Notes: a model not told the origin generated them from the sequence alone. A stretch of 64,000 bases of DNA from Bifidobacterium thermophilum DSM 20210 (GCA_000771265.1 JDUB01000012.1:1-64000), one strand, 5' to 3'. Shown: positions 22,113 through 31,640, counted from the stretch's first letter. A program made the numbers and translations.

Positions 22113-23549
22113 TCAGATGTTGAAGTACAGCTCGTACTCGAGCGGCGTCGGCTGCAGGCGAGCCTGGTCGATTTCACCGCGCTTGAGATCAACCCAAGTC
22201 TCCAGCAGATCGTCGGTGAACACATCGCCGGCGGTCAGGAAGTCGTGGTCTTCCTCGAGGGCGTCGAGCGCCTCGCCGAGGGAGCCTGGCACCTGCTTGA
22301 TGCCCTCATGCTCTTCCGGCGGCAGCTCGTAGAGGTCCTTGTCCACCGGAGCCGGAGGCTCGATGTGGTTGAGCACACCGTCAAGGCCTGCCATCAGCTG
22401 TGCGGAGAAGGCGAGGAACGGGTTGGAGGACGGATCCGGAGCGCGGAACTCGATGCGCTTGGCAGCCGGGCTCGTGCCAGCCAGCGGAATACGGATGGCT
22501 GCGGAGCGGTTACGAGCGGAGTACACCAGGTTGACCGGAGCCTCGAAGCCCGGAACCAGACGGTGGTAGGAGTTCAGCGACGGGTTGGTGAAGGCGAGCA
22601 CGGAGGAAGCGTGCTTGATCAGGCCGCCAACGTACCAACGAGCGATATCGGAAAGCCCGCCGTAACCCTTCTCGTCGTAGAACAGCGGCTTGCCGTCCTT
22701 CCACAGGGACTGATGGCAGTGCATGCCGGTGCCGTTGTCGCCTGCGATCGGCTTCGGCATGAAGGTCACGGCCTTGCCGGCGAGGGCTGCGGTCTCGTGA
22801 ACGACGTACTTGTACTTCATCAGGTCGTCGCCAGCGTGCTGCAGGGTGTTGAAGCGGTAGTTGATCTCCTGCTGGCCGGCGCCCGCGACCTCATGGTGCG
22901 AACGCTCGAGGATCAGGCCGACCTTCTGCAGGTTGGCAACCATGTCGTCGCGCAGATCCTGGTAGTGGTCGGTCGGCGGGACAGGGAAGTAGCCGCGCTT
23001 GACGCGGTTCTTGAAACCGATGTTCGGGGTGCCGTCATCTTCGGTGTCAACGCCGGAGTTCCACGGAGCCTCGATGGAGTCGACCTCGTAGAAGGAGCGG
23101 CGCATGCTGTTCTCGTAGCGCACCTTGTCGAAGATGAAGAATTCGGCTTCAGGCGCGAAGGACGCGGTATCGGCGATGCCGGTGGACTTGAGGTAGGCCT
23201 CAGCCTTGCCTGCGACCTGGCGCGGATCGCGGGAGTAAGGCTCATCGGTGATCGGGTCGACGATGGAGAAGGCCACGTCGAGCGTCTTGTGCTTGCGGAA
23301 CGGGTCAATGAACGCGGTGGAGACATCCGGCACCAGCTTCATATCGGACTCGTTGATGGCCTGGAAGCCCTGGACGGAGGAACCATCGAACGGCATGCCG
23401 TCGGTGAAAGCATCCTTGAGGAACTCGCTGGCGGGAACCGTGAAGTGCTGCTGAATACCGATGAGATCGGTGAAGCGAACGGAGACGTACTCAACGCCCT
23501 CTTGGTTGATCAGGGCCTCGACGTCTGCTTTGGTTTCGAGTGCAGTCAA
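22113..23549 (-). CDS. glnA: Glutamine synthetase, type I
   Basis: Makes glutamine from glutamate, ammonia and ATP. From a TTG start at 23549 the product is 478 residues, the usual length; AAAGGAG sits seven bases upstream of this TTG, while the longer open frame (from 23585) contains that ribosome site within it. Family signatures include DGSSVQGF near residue 51, the ammonia/metal region EAEFF, and the ATP region beginning [18 protein letters not shown]. The tyrosine of DLYELPP (about residue 407) matches the adenylylation site, so post-translational control by GlnE is likely. A strong terminator follows. Confidence 0.97.
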   Translation of the reverse strand: MTALETKADVEALINQEGVEYVSVRFTDLIGIQQHFTVPASEFLKDAFTDGMPFDGSSVQGFQAINESDMKLVPDVSTAFIDPFRKHKTLDVAFSIVDPITDEPYSRDPRQVAGKAEAYLKSTGIADTASFAPEAEFFIFDKVRYENSMRRSFYEVDSIEAPWNSGVDTEDDGTPNIGFKNRVKRGYFPVPPTDHYQDLRDDMVANLQKVGLILERSHHEVAGAGQQEINYRFNTLQHAGDDLMKYKYVVHETAALAGKAVTFMPKPIAGDNGTGMHCHQSLWKDGKPLFYDEKGYGGLSDIARWYVGGLIKHASSVLAFTNPSLNSYHRLVPGFEAPVNLVYSARNRSAAIRIPLAGTSPAAKRIEFRAPDPSSNPFLAFSAQLMAGLDGVLNHIEPPAPVDKDLYELPPEEHEGIKQVPGSLGEALDALEEDHDFLTAGDVFTDDLLETWVDLKRGEIDQARLQPTPLEYELYFNI

Positions 23550-23623
23550 GGGACCGCTCCTTTCATGTGAACTTACAGGCTCCAAGTCTAGGTTCGTCGG
23601 TTTCGGCCACTCGCCGTTTGCGT

Positions 23624-23640
23624 TACGAACATGTTTCGTA
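23624..23640. promoter_or_regulatory. Palindrome upstream of glnA
   Basis: TACGAACATGTTTCGTA is a perfect inverted repeat with six-base arms about 75-90 bases before the glnA start. Read on the minus strand the neighbourhood gives GAAAC-N6-GTAAC, which resembles half of an actinobacterial GlnR-type site. It is a candidate nitrogen-control operator only. Confidence 0.4.
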
Positions 23641-23810
23641 CTTTGGTAACATTTGGGTGAAATCGTTGGAAAATCAAGGTTCTGTATTTTTTAATCCGTA
23701 AGGATTTCGTGCATTTGGCGTTCGAAACATGGACATGTGAGCGTATCTGGGCGTCTTGGGCGGACGATGTGCGCATGCGCTGGCGCCGTCTCGGGCGGCG
23801 TGCGGAACGA

Positions 23811-23848
23811 CGAATGCCCGGCCGGAGACAAGTCCGACCGGGCATTCG
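23811..23848 (-). terminator. Hairpin terminator after the DUF4191 gene
   Basis: Arms CGAATGCCCGG and CCGGGCATTCG, extended inward by a partly paired segment, form a long GC-rich hairpin between the DUF4191 stop (23908) and glnA. There is no T-run on the minus strand. Confidence 0.65.
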
Positions 23849-23907
23849 TGTGGTGTTGTTATGTGATGTCGCTGTGCGTTTAGTGTTGCCGCGACCAGCG
23901 ATATGGG

Positions 23908-24699
23908 TCAGCGACCGCGCAGCGCTCGACGATTGACATGCTGAGCGCGCGTCGGGTCGATGCCCTTCGGGATACCGTAGCCCTGCTTGAGCTGCAGGGT
24001 GCGCAGACGCTCGTTGAGCGTGTTGAGTTCGGTTTTGGTCAGGTAGAAGCGGGTGCGCGGGTGGAGTTTCTTCGCGATCCACAGCTTGTGGTGGGTCGGT
24101 TCGTAGCTCTTGCACTTGAGCACGGCACGACGCACGTCCTTTAAGCGCACCTGATGTTCGCCGGTGCCCACGCAGATGCGGTAGACCGGGATTGACGAGC
24201 CGGCGGTGACGCCCTTGATCTTGCGCTCTTCGCGGTCCATCGCGCGGCTGACGCGCTGCTCGTCGCCCTCACCGAGCAGGTAGATGCCGGAATTGCTGGT
24301 GCCGCGCCAGATCATATCCTTCGTCTTCGGATCGACCCACACCGGTTCCTGCGGGAAGGAGTAGCCGGCCTTGCTGATATTGCCCAGCACACCGATGGCG
24401 GCGCCCGGCTGGCCTTCGAGCTTCGCGTAGCCGACTCGGTCAGCGCGGTTGGTGAGCACCATGGTGAAGAACAGGGCGCCCAACATGACCGCGGTGATCA
24501 TGAGCAAGATCCAGGCGATGACCGACCAGTGGAATACGATGCCGAGCACAATCGCGACGACAATCGGCGCGATGAAGGCGCCTGCGGCCAGCCAAGGCAG
24601 CTTCTTATCCTCTTTGTAGGTGAACTTGAACAGCGCGATGATATTCTTCACCATGTTCTGGCGCTTGCCGCCATTGCTCTTTTCAGCCTTGTCTGCCAT
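23908..24699 (-). CDS. DUF4191 family membrane protein
   Basis: A 263-residue protein with two adjacent membrane helices (about residues 38-56 and 62-86), preceded by a basic N-terminus and followed by a cytoplasmic domain. The pattern RADRVGYAKLEGQPGAA after the helices is typical of actinobacterial DUF4191 proteins, whose genes are often found near glnA and lipoate genes. Function is unknown. The C-terminal 60 residues are basic. Hairpins on both sides suggest a single-gene transcript. Confidence 0.85.
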   Translation of the reverse strand: MADKAEKSNGGKRQNMVKNIIALFKFTYKEDKKLPWLAAGAFIAPIVVAIVLGIVFHWSVIAWILLMITAVMLGALFFTMVLTNRADRVGYAKLEGQPGAAIGVLGNISKAGYSFPQEPVWVDPKTKDMIWRGTSNSGIYLLGEGDEQRVSRAMDREERKIKGVTAGSSIPVYRICVGTGEHQVRLKDVRRAVLKCKSYEPTHHKLWIAKKLHPRTRFYLTKTELNTLNERLRTLQLKQGYGIPKGIDPTRAQHVNRRALRGR

Positions 24700-24770
24700 T
24701 TGCGATCCTTATCTTCTGGGAAACGGACACACTGGGCACCACTCTATCAAACGGTGTGGAAGCGCCGGAG

Positions 24771-24808
24771 GCTGCCCGCGGGTAGCGAAATCGCTGTCTG
24801 CGGGCAGC
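24771..24808 (-). terminator. Hairpin terminator after lpd
   Basis: GCTGCCCGC (24771-24779) pairs with GCGGGCAGC (24800-24808), with inner pairing AGCGA/TCGCT. It lies 40 bases past the lpd stop. Confidence 0.7.
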
Positions 24809-24847
24809 TTTCCGCGGTCGGTTCTGGCTCGCGGTGTTGCGTGCGGC

Positions 24848-26326
24848 TCAACGCGTATGCAACGGCCGCCCGTCCGCCTTGAGCATCGCCTCGCCGAGCG
24901 TCTCGCTGAAGGTCGGATGCGGGTGGATGAGCCGTGCCGCCTGGCTCAGCGGCACATGGTTGCCGACCAGTTGCTCGGCTTCGGCGATCAAGTCGCTTGC
25001 CACAGGCGACATCATGTGAACGCCGAGGATCACCTCGGTATCCGGGTCGCTCGCCCGCATGCCGCTCACCACGGACATCGAACCCGCGGAGCCGCTCATC
25101 AGCATGCGCGCGTTCGACAGCATCGGGTACAGGGTTTCCTTGACTTCCTGCACATCGTCACGCTTCTGCGCCTCGTCAAGCGTCATGCCGACGGACGCGA
25201 CCTCTGGCGTGGAGAATACGATCTGCGGCACGGCGTCATCGTCAACCGGCGGGGGATTGAGCCCGGCGATCGATTCCGCGATGACGATGCCCTGCTCGTA
25301 CGCGCGGTAGGCGAGTGCTGGCCCGACCGTAATATCACCCACCGCCCACACACCGGGCACATTGGTGCGTCCGTATGCGTCGGTGACGACGAAACCGCCG
25401 TCGGTCAGGGCGATCCCGTTCGAAGCGAACCACGGACTCGACGTATTCGGCGTCCGGCCGATCGCGGCGAGTACCACTTCGCCGTATGCGGTGTGATCCG
25501 CCGCGTCGTCGCCACGCGTGTAATGGACCGTCGCGCCGAGATTGACTCCCGTATCAACATGGCTGACGGAAGCATGGTCGATGATGGTGATGCCATGCCG
25601 TTTCAGTTCGCGCGTCAACGCCATGGACGTCCGGCGATCCCACGCCGACAACAGTCGGTCCTTGCGGATCAGCATGGTCACGTCGGTGCCCGCCGCATGC
25701 CACATCGAAGCGAATTCGATGGCGATGGCCCCCGCTCCGATAATCACCGCACTGGACGGGAACTGGTTGCGCGCCAACGCTTGCGTCGAGTCGATAAGCG
25801 CCCCGCCGAACGGTTGGCCGGGCAGCGGCTTGGGCTCCGACCCGGTGGCAAGAACCACATGATCCGCGCTGAAGACCAACGTCTGACCGGCTTCCTCCGG
25901 AACCCCAGCATTACGGAACCGTTGCACCTGCTGCTCTCCGGCGCTCGGGGTGACGGTGACGGTCGAGTGGTCCGTCAGCGCCGCCTGCCCGCGGATGACC
26001 GTGACCTTGCGGTGGGCGAGCAACCCGGCCAGCCCCTTGGTCATCGTGTCAACGATATGCAGCCGATAATCGCGCAGCGCACCATAGTCCACGCCGCTGA
26101 GCGTGGCGTCGATACCCAGCTGCCGGGCGCGGCCGATCGTGCCGATGGTTCGGGTTGCTGTCAGCAGCGCTTTGGACGGGATGCACCCGCGGTTCAGGCA
26201 CGTGCCGCCGAGCGTGGCATCCCGTTCAACCAGCACAACGGATTTGCCTAGTTGCGCGGCTCGCAGTGCGGTGGCGTATCCGCCCGGCCCGGCCCCGATG
26301 ATGACGATGTCGGCATGTTCACTCAT
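24848..26326 (-). CDS. lpd: Dihydrolipoyl dehydrogenase-like flavoprotein
   Basis: A 492-residue FAD-dependent disulfide oxidoreductase. It has the N-terminal FAD motif GAGPGG (residues 11-16), the redox-active pair C43 and C48 in GGTCLNRGCIPSK, the NAD-binding GAGAIAIEFA, the second FAD motif GVWAVGD and the C-terminal HPHPT with the active-site base region (HxxxxE: HPTFSE). The start at 26326 follows GAGGAGG; the longer frame has no ribosome site. Bifidobacteria are generally thought to lack a pyruvate dehydrogenase complex, and no E1/E2 genes lie here, so its lipoyl partner is unclear (a glycine-cleavage H protein is one possibility). Confidence 0.92.
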   Translation of the reverse strand: MSEHADIVIIGAGPGGYATALRAAQLGKSVVLVERDATLGGTCLNRGCIPSKALLTATRTIGTIGRARQLGIDATLSGVDYGALRDYRLHIVDTMTKGLAGLLAHRKVTVIRGQAALTDHSTVTVTPSAGEQQVQRFRNAGVPEEAGQTLVFSADHVVLATGSEPKPLPGQPFGGALIDSTQALARNQFPSSAVIIGAGAIAIEFASMWHAAGTDVTMLIRKDRLLSAWDRRTSMALTRELKRHGITIIDHASVSHVDTGVNLGATVHYTRGDDAADHTAYGEVVLAAIGRTPNTSSPWFASNGIALTDGGFVVTDAYGRTNVPGVWAVGDITVGPALAYRAYEQGIVIAESIAGLNPPPVDDDAVPQIVFSTPEVASVGMTLDEAQKRDDVQEVKETLYPMLSNARMLMSGSAGSMSVVSGMRASDPDTEVILGVHMMSPVASDLIAEAEQLVGNHVPLSQAARLIHPHPTFSETLGEAMLKADGRPLHTR

Positions 26327-26483
26327 ATGGCCTCCTCGCGCATGGCCCGTCGCGCTGCCGTGTGCGCCGGGCTTCGGTTCAGGTTGCAATGTCTTCCAGT
26401 CTAAGGTGACGCTTCTACCTGCCACCCGTATCCGCCCGTGGCGAAGCTTGCGGTTGGCGGGCAACATGCCGCCACATACAACA

Positions 26484-26514
26484 ACCCCGCTGCGGTGGTA
26501 TGCCGCAACGGGGT
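26484..26514 (-). terminator. Terminator after the DUF3043 gene
   Basis: AACCCCGCTGCGG and CCGCAACGGGGT form a stem with one mismatch around a seven-base loop; on the minus strand it is followed by TTGTTGT. Confidence 0.75.
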
Positions 26515-26548
26515 GTCAGACAAAACCGGAAAAGCGACCGAACGAAAC

Positions 26549-27175
26549 TCAGTCCGGCCAGTTGCCGCGCTTCGGGGAGGTGGGCTTGGGCAGACGCCAG
26601 CGGCGGATCTGGATTGACCGGCTCCACGCGTACATGCACGAGCGCGAACCGCGGGCCACCGCACGGTCGCCGAACTTGGCGACCAGCTTCTTCTTGAGCT
26701 TATGCCACATCACCACGATGTCGATGATTACCGCGAACAGATACGCGTACATGAGAATCGTCAGCACGATCACTGCTTGCGGGCTGCGGGAGCTGAACAC
26801 CATCATGACGACCATCATCACGACAATCACCGGAATGAAGAACTCGCCCAGATTGTAGCGGGCATCCACATAATCGCGGATATACACGCGCCACGGCAGC
26901 TGCTCCGACTTCGGCATATGACGGACGTCGCCGTTCTGCATTGCCTCGTATTCCGCGTCCTCTTTCGCACGAATCCGCTGCTTGGCGGCCTTCGCGCTCG
27001 CCTTGCGGTCCTTGGGGACGAGCGGGCGAAGATTGCGCGCCTGCGCCTCCTTGCGTTTGGGGGTCGGACGGCCCTTGCCTTCAGTGATTTTCGCGCCTGA
27101 TTCCTTCGACGCGGCCGGTTCATCCTGCTCGGCCGGCTGCTTGTCGGTGGTCTTCTTGAACGGGTTCCATGTCAT
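26549..27175 (-). CDS. DUF3043 family membrane protein
   Basis: A 208-residue actinobacterial protein with a long charged N-terminal half containing GKGRPTPKRKEAQ and the LVPKDRKAS region typical of DUF3043, then two membrane helices (about 113-128 and 134-157) and a basic C-terminus. The family has no established role. It is transcribed toward lpd but a terminator hairpin separates them. Confidence 0.88.
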   Translation of the reverse strand: MTWNPFKKTTDKQPAEQDEPAASKESGAKITEGKGRPTPKRKEAQARNLRPLVPKDRKASAKAAKQRIRAKEDAEYEAMQNGDVRHMPKSEQLPWRVYIRDYVDARYNLGEFFIPVIVVMMVVMMVFSSRSPQAVIVLTILMYAYLFAVIIDIVVMWHKLKKKLVAKFGDRAVARGSRSCMYAWSRSIQIRRWRLPKPTSPKRGNWPD

Positions 27176-27349
27176 GCTTGCAGGTTACGGTGACCACTAG
27201 ACGCTCGCAGCCCGGCAATCCGCCCGGAACCGCCGAAAACCAGCCCGATGGGCACGGCCGGACGCCAAGGTATCGCGGTACTCGGATGGTGCGCGGCGGC
27301 GACACATCACACATCGCACACACGATGAGCAGATATATAAGGAGAACCC

Positions 27350-28720
27350 ATGACCGCGTTGAATGAGCAGACCGTCCGCGCGCGCGTAGAAGCCGACTGG
27401 ACCAGGATCGTCGACCTGCTCAAAGAGAAGATCGCACTCAAAGCCGTGTCCGCACAAGGCATCACCGGCGAACATATGAAGCGTTCGGCTGAATTCGTCG
27501 CCGGCGAAATGCGCAAGGTCGGTATCGATGCGCACGTCGAACAGTCCACCAACCCAGACGGCACCCCGGGAGCATGGGAAGTCATCGGCTCGCATATCGT
27601 CGACCCGAAAGCGCCCACCGTGCTCCTGTACGCGCACCACGATGTGCAGCCCGCCCCGAATCCTGCGGACTGGAACATCGACGACCCCTTCACCGCCACC
27701 CAGGTGGGCGACCGCCTTTACGGGCGCGGCACCTGCGACGACGGCGGCGGCATCGCCATCCACTCAGGCGCGCTCAAGGCGCTCGGCGATGACCTGCATG
27801 TCAATATCAAAGTGTTCTTCGAAGGCGAAGAGGAAATGGGCTCGCGCAGCTTCATCCCGTTCATCGAAGCGCATCGCGACGAATTCGACTCCGACGTCAT
27901 CATTGTCGCGGACTCCGGCAACTGGACCCCGGACATCCCCAGCCTGACCACCAGCCTGCGCGGCAACACCACGCTCGACGTGAGCGTGAAAGTCCTCGAC
28001 CATCCCGTCCATTCCGGGCAGTACGGCGGGCCAATCCTCGATGCGAACACGCTCGCCGCCATGCTCATCGCGTCCATGTATAACGCGGACGGTGAGCTTG
28101 ACATCCCCGGCCTGCTCTCCCAGGAGCCAATCGGCGGCCTGCAACAGGATCTCGACCCCGACAAGGTGCGTTCCGACACGTCGCTCGTGCCCGGCTACCG
28201 TTTCGCCGGCACCGGTTCGCTCGCCTCACGCCTGTGGACCAAGCCGAGCGCCACGGTCATCGGATTCGACGCACACCCGGTCGACGGGTCGTTCAACGTA
28301 ATCGCCAACGAGACGCGATTCCGCCTGTCTGTACGTACCGCCCCCGGCCAGCGGCCTGAAGAGGCTCAGCAGGCGGTTGCCGATTTCCTCACCGCGCACG
28401 CGCCATTCGGTGCGAGCGTGACCGTGACCCCGCTGGACAACGGCATGGGGTGGGCCATGGATCCGAGCGCCGAAGCGACCGAGGATGCGCTCGCCGCCAT
28501 GCGTGAGGCGTTCGGCGTTGAACCGATCAACAAGGGTGAGGGTGGTTCCATCCCGTTCATCCCCGAATTGCAGCGCATCTTCCCGAAGGCGCAAGTGCTG
28601 GTGACCGGGCCTGAAGACCCGCAATCCAATGCGCACAGCCCTAACGAGTCGGTCAGCCTGCCCGGGTTGAAGAAGAACGTGGTCGCCGAGGCGCTGCTGC
28701 TCGCCAAACTCGGGCAGTGA
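27350..28720 (+). CDS. M20 family dipeptidase
   Basis: A 456-residue cytoplasmic zinc peptidase of the M20 (PepV/CPG2-like, carnosinase-type) group. The metal-binding residues are visible in order: His-Asp in YAHHDVQPA (about residue 90), the bridging Asp in GRGTCDDGGG (about 126), the catalytic and metal Glu pair in EGEEEMGS (about 160), and a late His in NAHSPNE. A dimerisation domain lies between about residues 205 and 320. AAGGAG lies seven bases before the ATG. It would release amino acids from dipeptides or acylated amino acids; the exact substrate is not assignable. Confidence 0.92.
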   Translation: MTALNEQTVRARVEADWTRIVDLLKEKIALKAVSAQGITGEHMKRSAEFVAGEMRKVGIDAHVEQSTNPDGTPGAWEVIGSHIVDPKAPTVLLYAHHDVQPAPNPADWNIDDPFTATQVGDRLYGRGTCDDGGGIAIHSGALKALGDDLHVNIKVFFEGEEEMGSRSFIPFIEAHRDEFDSDVIIVADSGNWTPDIPSLTTSLRGNTTLDVSVKVLDHPVHSGQYGGPILDANTLAAMLIASMYNADGELDIPGLLSQEPIGGLQQDLDPDKVRSDTSLVPGYRFAGTGSLASRLWTKPSATVIGFDAHPVDGSFNVIANETRFRLSVRTAPGQRPEEAQQAVADFLTAHAPFGASVTVTPLDNGMGWAMDPSAEATEDALAAMREAFGVEPINKGEGGSIPFIPELQRIFPKAQVLVTGPEDPQSNAHSPNESVSLPGLKKNVVAEALLLAKLGQ

Positions 28721-28819
28721 TGCGGCGGCGGGTGCCGCGGTCGAGGTGATCTATCGCGTGTTGTTTGTCTGGTGAGGCGGTGGTGCCGGCGCTGATTCTG
28801 GGCTGGGAACCGGTCTCTG

Positions 28820-28983
28820 TGTGAGGATTGGCTCACATGGAAGCCCGTCCGGATGGCTTCTGGTTGTGTTTTCTGCTTGGCGCACGTCGGTTTGTGAGGA
28901 TTGGCTCACAAAGTGGGCGGTTGGGTGGCCGATAAGGGCTGGTTGAAAGGCTGTGGGTGTCGTCGTGCGAGCAAATCCTCACG
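28820..28983. repeat. Palindrome array A: three 18-bp sites at 73-bp spacing
   Basis: TGTGAGGATTGGCTCACA occurs at 28820-28837 and again at 28893-28910, and a related site in the opposite orientation, TGCGAGCAAATCCTCACG, at 28966-28983. Start-to-start distances are exactly 73 bases. The 55-base intervals are largely unlike each other. The same element forms a five-site array at 43026. No gene is supported in 28721-29032. Confidence 0.9.
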
Positions 28984-29032
28984 CAACGACACTCACCGCA
29001 ACGACACCCGCCAGCCCGCCATCTGCAGCCTG

Positions 29033-29647
29033 TCAGCTTGCGGGTACTTCGTTGACGGTCAGTGTTGCGGGCAGGTTGTCGCCGGAGTCGTTGTTCACCC
29101 GGTTGAAGGTCTCCCCACTGATATCCTGTTCGGTTGCCGTGCCAGTCTGCGCCTTCGCCTTCACAGTGGCGGGGGCGAGGTAGATTCCGGCGTCCGTGCC
29201 TGTCACGTAGTATTGCGAGGCGAGGTCGCCGGACAGTCCGCTGCGCACGAGGAACAGCAGGTAGGTCGATCCGGTTTTCATGATTGTCCCCGCGGTCTGG
29301 TTCTTGGTTGAACCGGTCTGGCGGACAACGACGGTCTTATCGCCGGCATCGCCTTTCTTTGTCGTGATGACTTTGACCGTGGAGAGGGTGAAGTCCGTCT
29401 CATCGTCGATGTCCTGGACGACTTTCTGGTCGGCGACGGTGCCGACGATCACCAGATCGGAATCATCCGTAATCGCTTTGACGGAGTCGTATATTTTCGC
29501 GCGGGATGTTCCGTTTTCGCTTGCCGTAGTGCTCCCGCTGGTCTGGGTCGGTGTGCTGCCGGAACCGCAGGCGCCGACGCCAAGAGCCAGCGAGAAGGCC
29601 GCCACCATTGCCAAAATCGGCTTTGCGAGCTGTGGTTGCTTCTTCAT
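29033..29647 (-). CDS. Predicted lipoprotein
   Basis: From ATG 29647 (GGAAAG nine bases upstream) the 204-residue product begins with a lysine-containing n-region, a hydrophobic stretch and the lipobox LGVGAC at about residues 22-27, so it should be lipid-anchored outside the membrane. The mature part starts with a Ser/Thr linker and then a compact beta-rich domain containing SDLVIVGTV. No family is assigned. The longer frame (to 29761) has no ribosome site. Confidence 0.78.
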   Translation of the reverse strand: MKKQPQLAKPILAMVAAFSLALGVGACGSGSTPTQTSGSTTASENGTSRAKIYDSVKAITDDSDLVIVGTVADQKVVQDIDDETDFTLSTVKVITTKKGDAGDKTVVVRQTGSTKNQTAGTIMKTGSTYLLFLVRSGLSGDLASQYYVTGTDAGIYLAPATVKAKAQTGTATEQDISGETFNRVNNDSGDNLPATLTVNEVPAS

Positions 29648-29780
29648 ATCAGCATGCTTTCCATAGTTGGGTTGGTATTCAATGCCGTAATACTCTGCAA
29701 ATTCCGTATGCAAACACCCCTCCTTTTGCGTTGCTCGATGTCTGACACCAATGTCAATCACAATTATATTTCATAGATGA

Positions 29781-29885
29781 ACCCGGAAAGTGAGGCAAAC
29801 GTTCTCGGCAGCTTGCTTGGTGAAATACGGATACTCCGCGAACGACGCGCGCGATGAAAGCGCATACTGGAAACCGCTGGGATAG
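29781..29885 (+). pseudogene. Remnant of a third paralogous lipoprotein gene
   Basis: The 34 codons ending in the TAG at 29883 translate to a C-terminus closing with SAYWKPLG, almost the same as the ends of the lipoproteins at 29985 (VWKPIS) and 30796 (SYWKPLG). The preceding segment TFSAACLVKYGYSAND matches their last conserved cysteine region. An in-frame stop precedes it at 29778 and no start or upstream part remains, so this is a decayed 3' end of a former gene copy. Confidence 0.75.
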
Positions 29886-29984
29886 GCTATACTGAGAGCA
29901 ATATGTTCCTTCGCTGGTTGGTCAGTGGGGGGGGGCTTGGCAAAACGACTCCGATGATGGAGCACATGGGAAGAGGAGAAGGCC

Positions 29985-30725
29985 ATGAAGCCCAAGATGA
30001 TGCATGTTGTCGCGGTTGGTCTTGCGATGGCGATGATGCTGTCGGCATGTTCGATGCGCACTTCTGCACAGAAGCAGGAAACAACCTCGTCTCCTTCAGT
30101 GTCGGCGTCACAGACGGGCGGGAAGATAGCGTCGTCCTTGCAAGAATTTGCCCAATCGTTGTTGGATGAAGATGCGAAGCACCCGTCGATGGCCGACGAG
30201 CAGAAAGAAACCATCGAGCGTGCCGTCAAGAACAACGGTAAACTTACACGCGCTGACTATGAGCAGGCGTGGAGCACGTATCGCACATGCATCACTTCAC
30301 GGGGATGGACGTCCCCGCCCGTGATACAGCATGGGGACTTGTACGGTGAACCACAGGTCAACACGAAAGGGATGAGTAAGGAGCAGTCGGACAAGCTTTT
30401 CGATGATATCCAGGACTGTGCCTTCAAGTACAAGACCAATGTGGATTCACTGTACCGTACGCAAGTTGGTAATCCTGGTTTGTCTTCCGATACGGATCAG
30501 TTGATTGTTGACTGTCTCATCAAGAATGGTGTAGTCCCTGTGTCGTTCACTAAGAAACAATACAAGAAGGAGATGGGAGAAGACCTGTCCCCCGGGGAGA
30601 AATACGTGGGTCCGACATCATTTTCCGTAAGCGATGAGCGCGTCCAATCCTGCTTCTTCGCCCAAGGCTTCTATTTCAACGATGATGCAGGAACGTCGGA
30701 GCCGGTATGGAAACCGATATCTTGA
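29985..30725 (+). CDS. Four-cysteine lipoprotein, paralog 1
   Basis: A 246-residue predicted lipoprotein with a signal sequence ending in the lipobox MLSAC (C22) and a Ser/Thr/Gln linker. The mature domain shares with the next gene the blocks AVKNNGK, YEQAW, CITSRGW, DSLYRTQ, NPGLSSD and four matching cysteines (in RTCITS, QDCAF, VDCLI and QSCFF), consistent with two disulfides outside the cell. GAGGAGAAGG precedes the ATG. It is first in a same-strand run that leads into an ABC export system. No family recognised. Confidence 0.8.
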   Translation: MKPKMMHVVAVGLAMAMMLSACSMRTSAQKQETTSSPSVSASQTGGKIASSLQEFAQSLLDEDAKHPSMADEQKETIERAVKNNGKLTRADYEQAWSTYRTCITSRGWTSPPVIQHGDLYGEPQVNTKGMSKEQSDKLFDDIQDCAFKYKTNVDSLYRTQVGNPGLSSDTDQLIVDCLIKNGVVPVSFTKKQYKKEMGEDLSPGEKYVGPTSFSVSDERVQSCFFAQGFYFNDDAGTSEPVWKPIS

Positions 30726-30795
30726 ACAAGCCGGAATAGTTGATATCAGTATTCAATGATGAAATCTGCAATAGTCCAAAGAAGGTGATGGGGTT

Positions 30796-31572
30796 ATGGG
30801 CTGTGTATGGCAGAGAATAATCGGTATTGTTGCGATTATTGTTTGCGTCGGGGCCTGCGCCAGTGCATGTTCCGCGCCGTGGTCTGGGAAGACGCAGGCA
30901 GGCAAGGCTAACACTTCAGGGGAACCTTCTGCTTCTCAATCCAGTGCTGATACGGATTTTGGTGCGGATGGGTCTCATATGGCGTCTTCGTTGAAGGCGC
31001 TGGCGGAACAGATGCTGAGTGACGATGATGCTGTGAAGGCGAATGCCAACAGTAGGGATACCGCCATGAGCTCGCAGCAGAGGGCAATCATTGCGCATGC
31101 GGCAAAGAATAATGGGAAAATGTCCCGCTCGGAATACGAACAAGCATGGATGAATTTTCGTTCCTGTATCATGAATAGAGGTTGGACGGATCCGAAGCCT
31201 CCCGCATATGGGGGCTTTTACTCTGTTCCCTCGATGAATATTGAAGGGCTCAATGATGAACAAGCCAAAAAACTCGATAAAGACTGGCTGTACTGTTCGA
31301 GTTATGAGCTGGTTAATGCGGATACACTGTATCGTACCCAGGAAAGCAATCCGGAACTGTCTACGGATTTCCATCAGCTCGTTGTCAACTGCCTGATCAC
31401 TAAGAAAGTCGTTCCTACGTCGTATTCGAAAGATCAATTTTCGAAAGATTTCTCCAACGAGCCCCTGCCGCAATATTTTTCCACTGCAGAGGCCCAGGAA
31501 TGCTTCACCCTATATCAGATAGGCATAGCCAATGTGTCGGAGAAGGCGTCGTACTGGAAACCGTTGGGATAG
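30796..31572 (+). CDS. Four-cysteine lipoprotein, paralog 2
   Basis: A 258-residue paralog of the previous gene. The signal sequence has cysteines at GACASAC, the last being the likely lipid-modified one. Shared blocks are AAKNNGK, YEQAW, RSCIMNRGW, DTLYRTQ, NPELSTD, VNCLI and a final SYWKPLG, with the same four cysteines. AGAAGG lies upstream of the ATG. It is 70 bases after paralog 1 and 68 bases before the adaptor gene, so co-transcription is likely. Its A+T content is somewhat above the window average. Confidence 0.8.
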   Translation: MGCVWQRIIGIVAIIVCVGACASACSAPWSGKTQAGKANTSGEPSASQSSADTDFGADGSHMASSLKALAEQMLSDDDAVKANANSRDTAMSSQQRAIIAHAAKNNGKMSRSEYEQAWMNFRSCIMNRGWTDPKPPAYGGFYSVPSMNIEGLNDEQAKKLDKDWLYCSSYELVNADTLYRTQESNPELSTDFHQLVVNCLITKKVVPTSYSKDQFSKDFSNEPLPQYFSTAEAQECFTLYQIGIANVSEKASYWKPLG

Positions 31573-31640
31573 ACCGCGCATCATCCACACCGATTGCCGG
31601 TATGCGATAGTCCGTTAGCAACAAGAGAAGGGGAACATCG

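Noticed and set aside
22029..23570. 513-codon open frame antisense to glnA
   Set aside because: It mirrors glnA codons and crosses its terminator; no ribosome site or motif.
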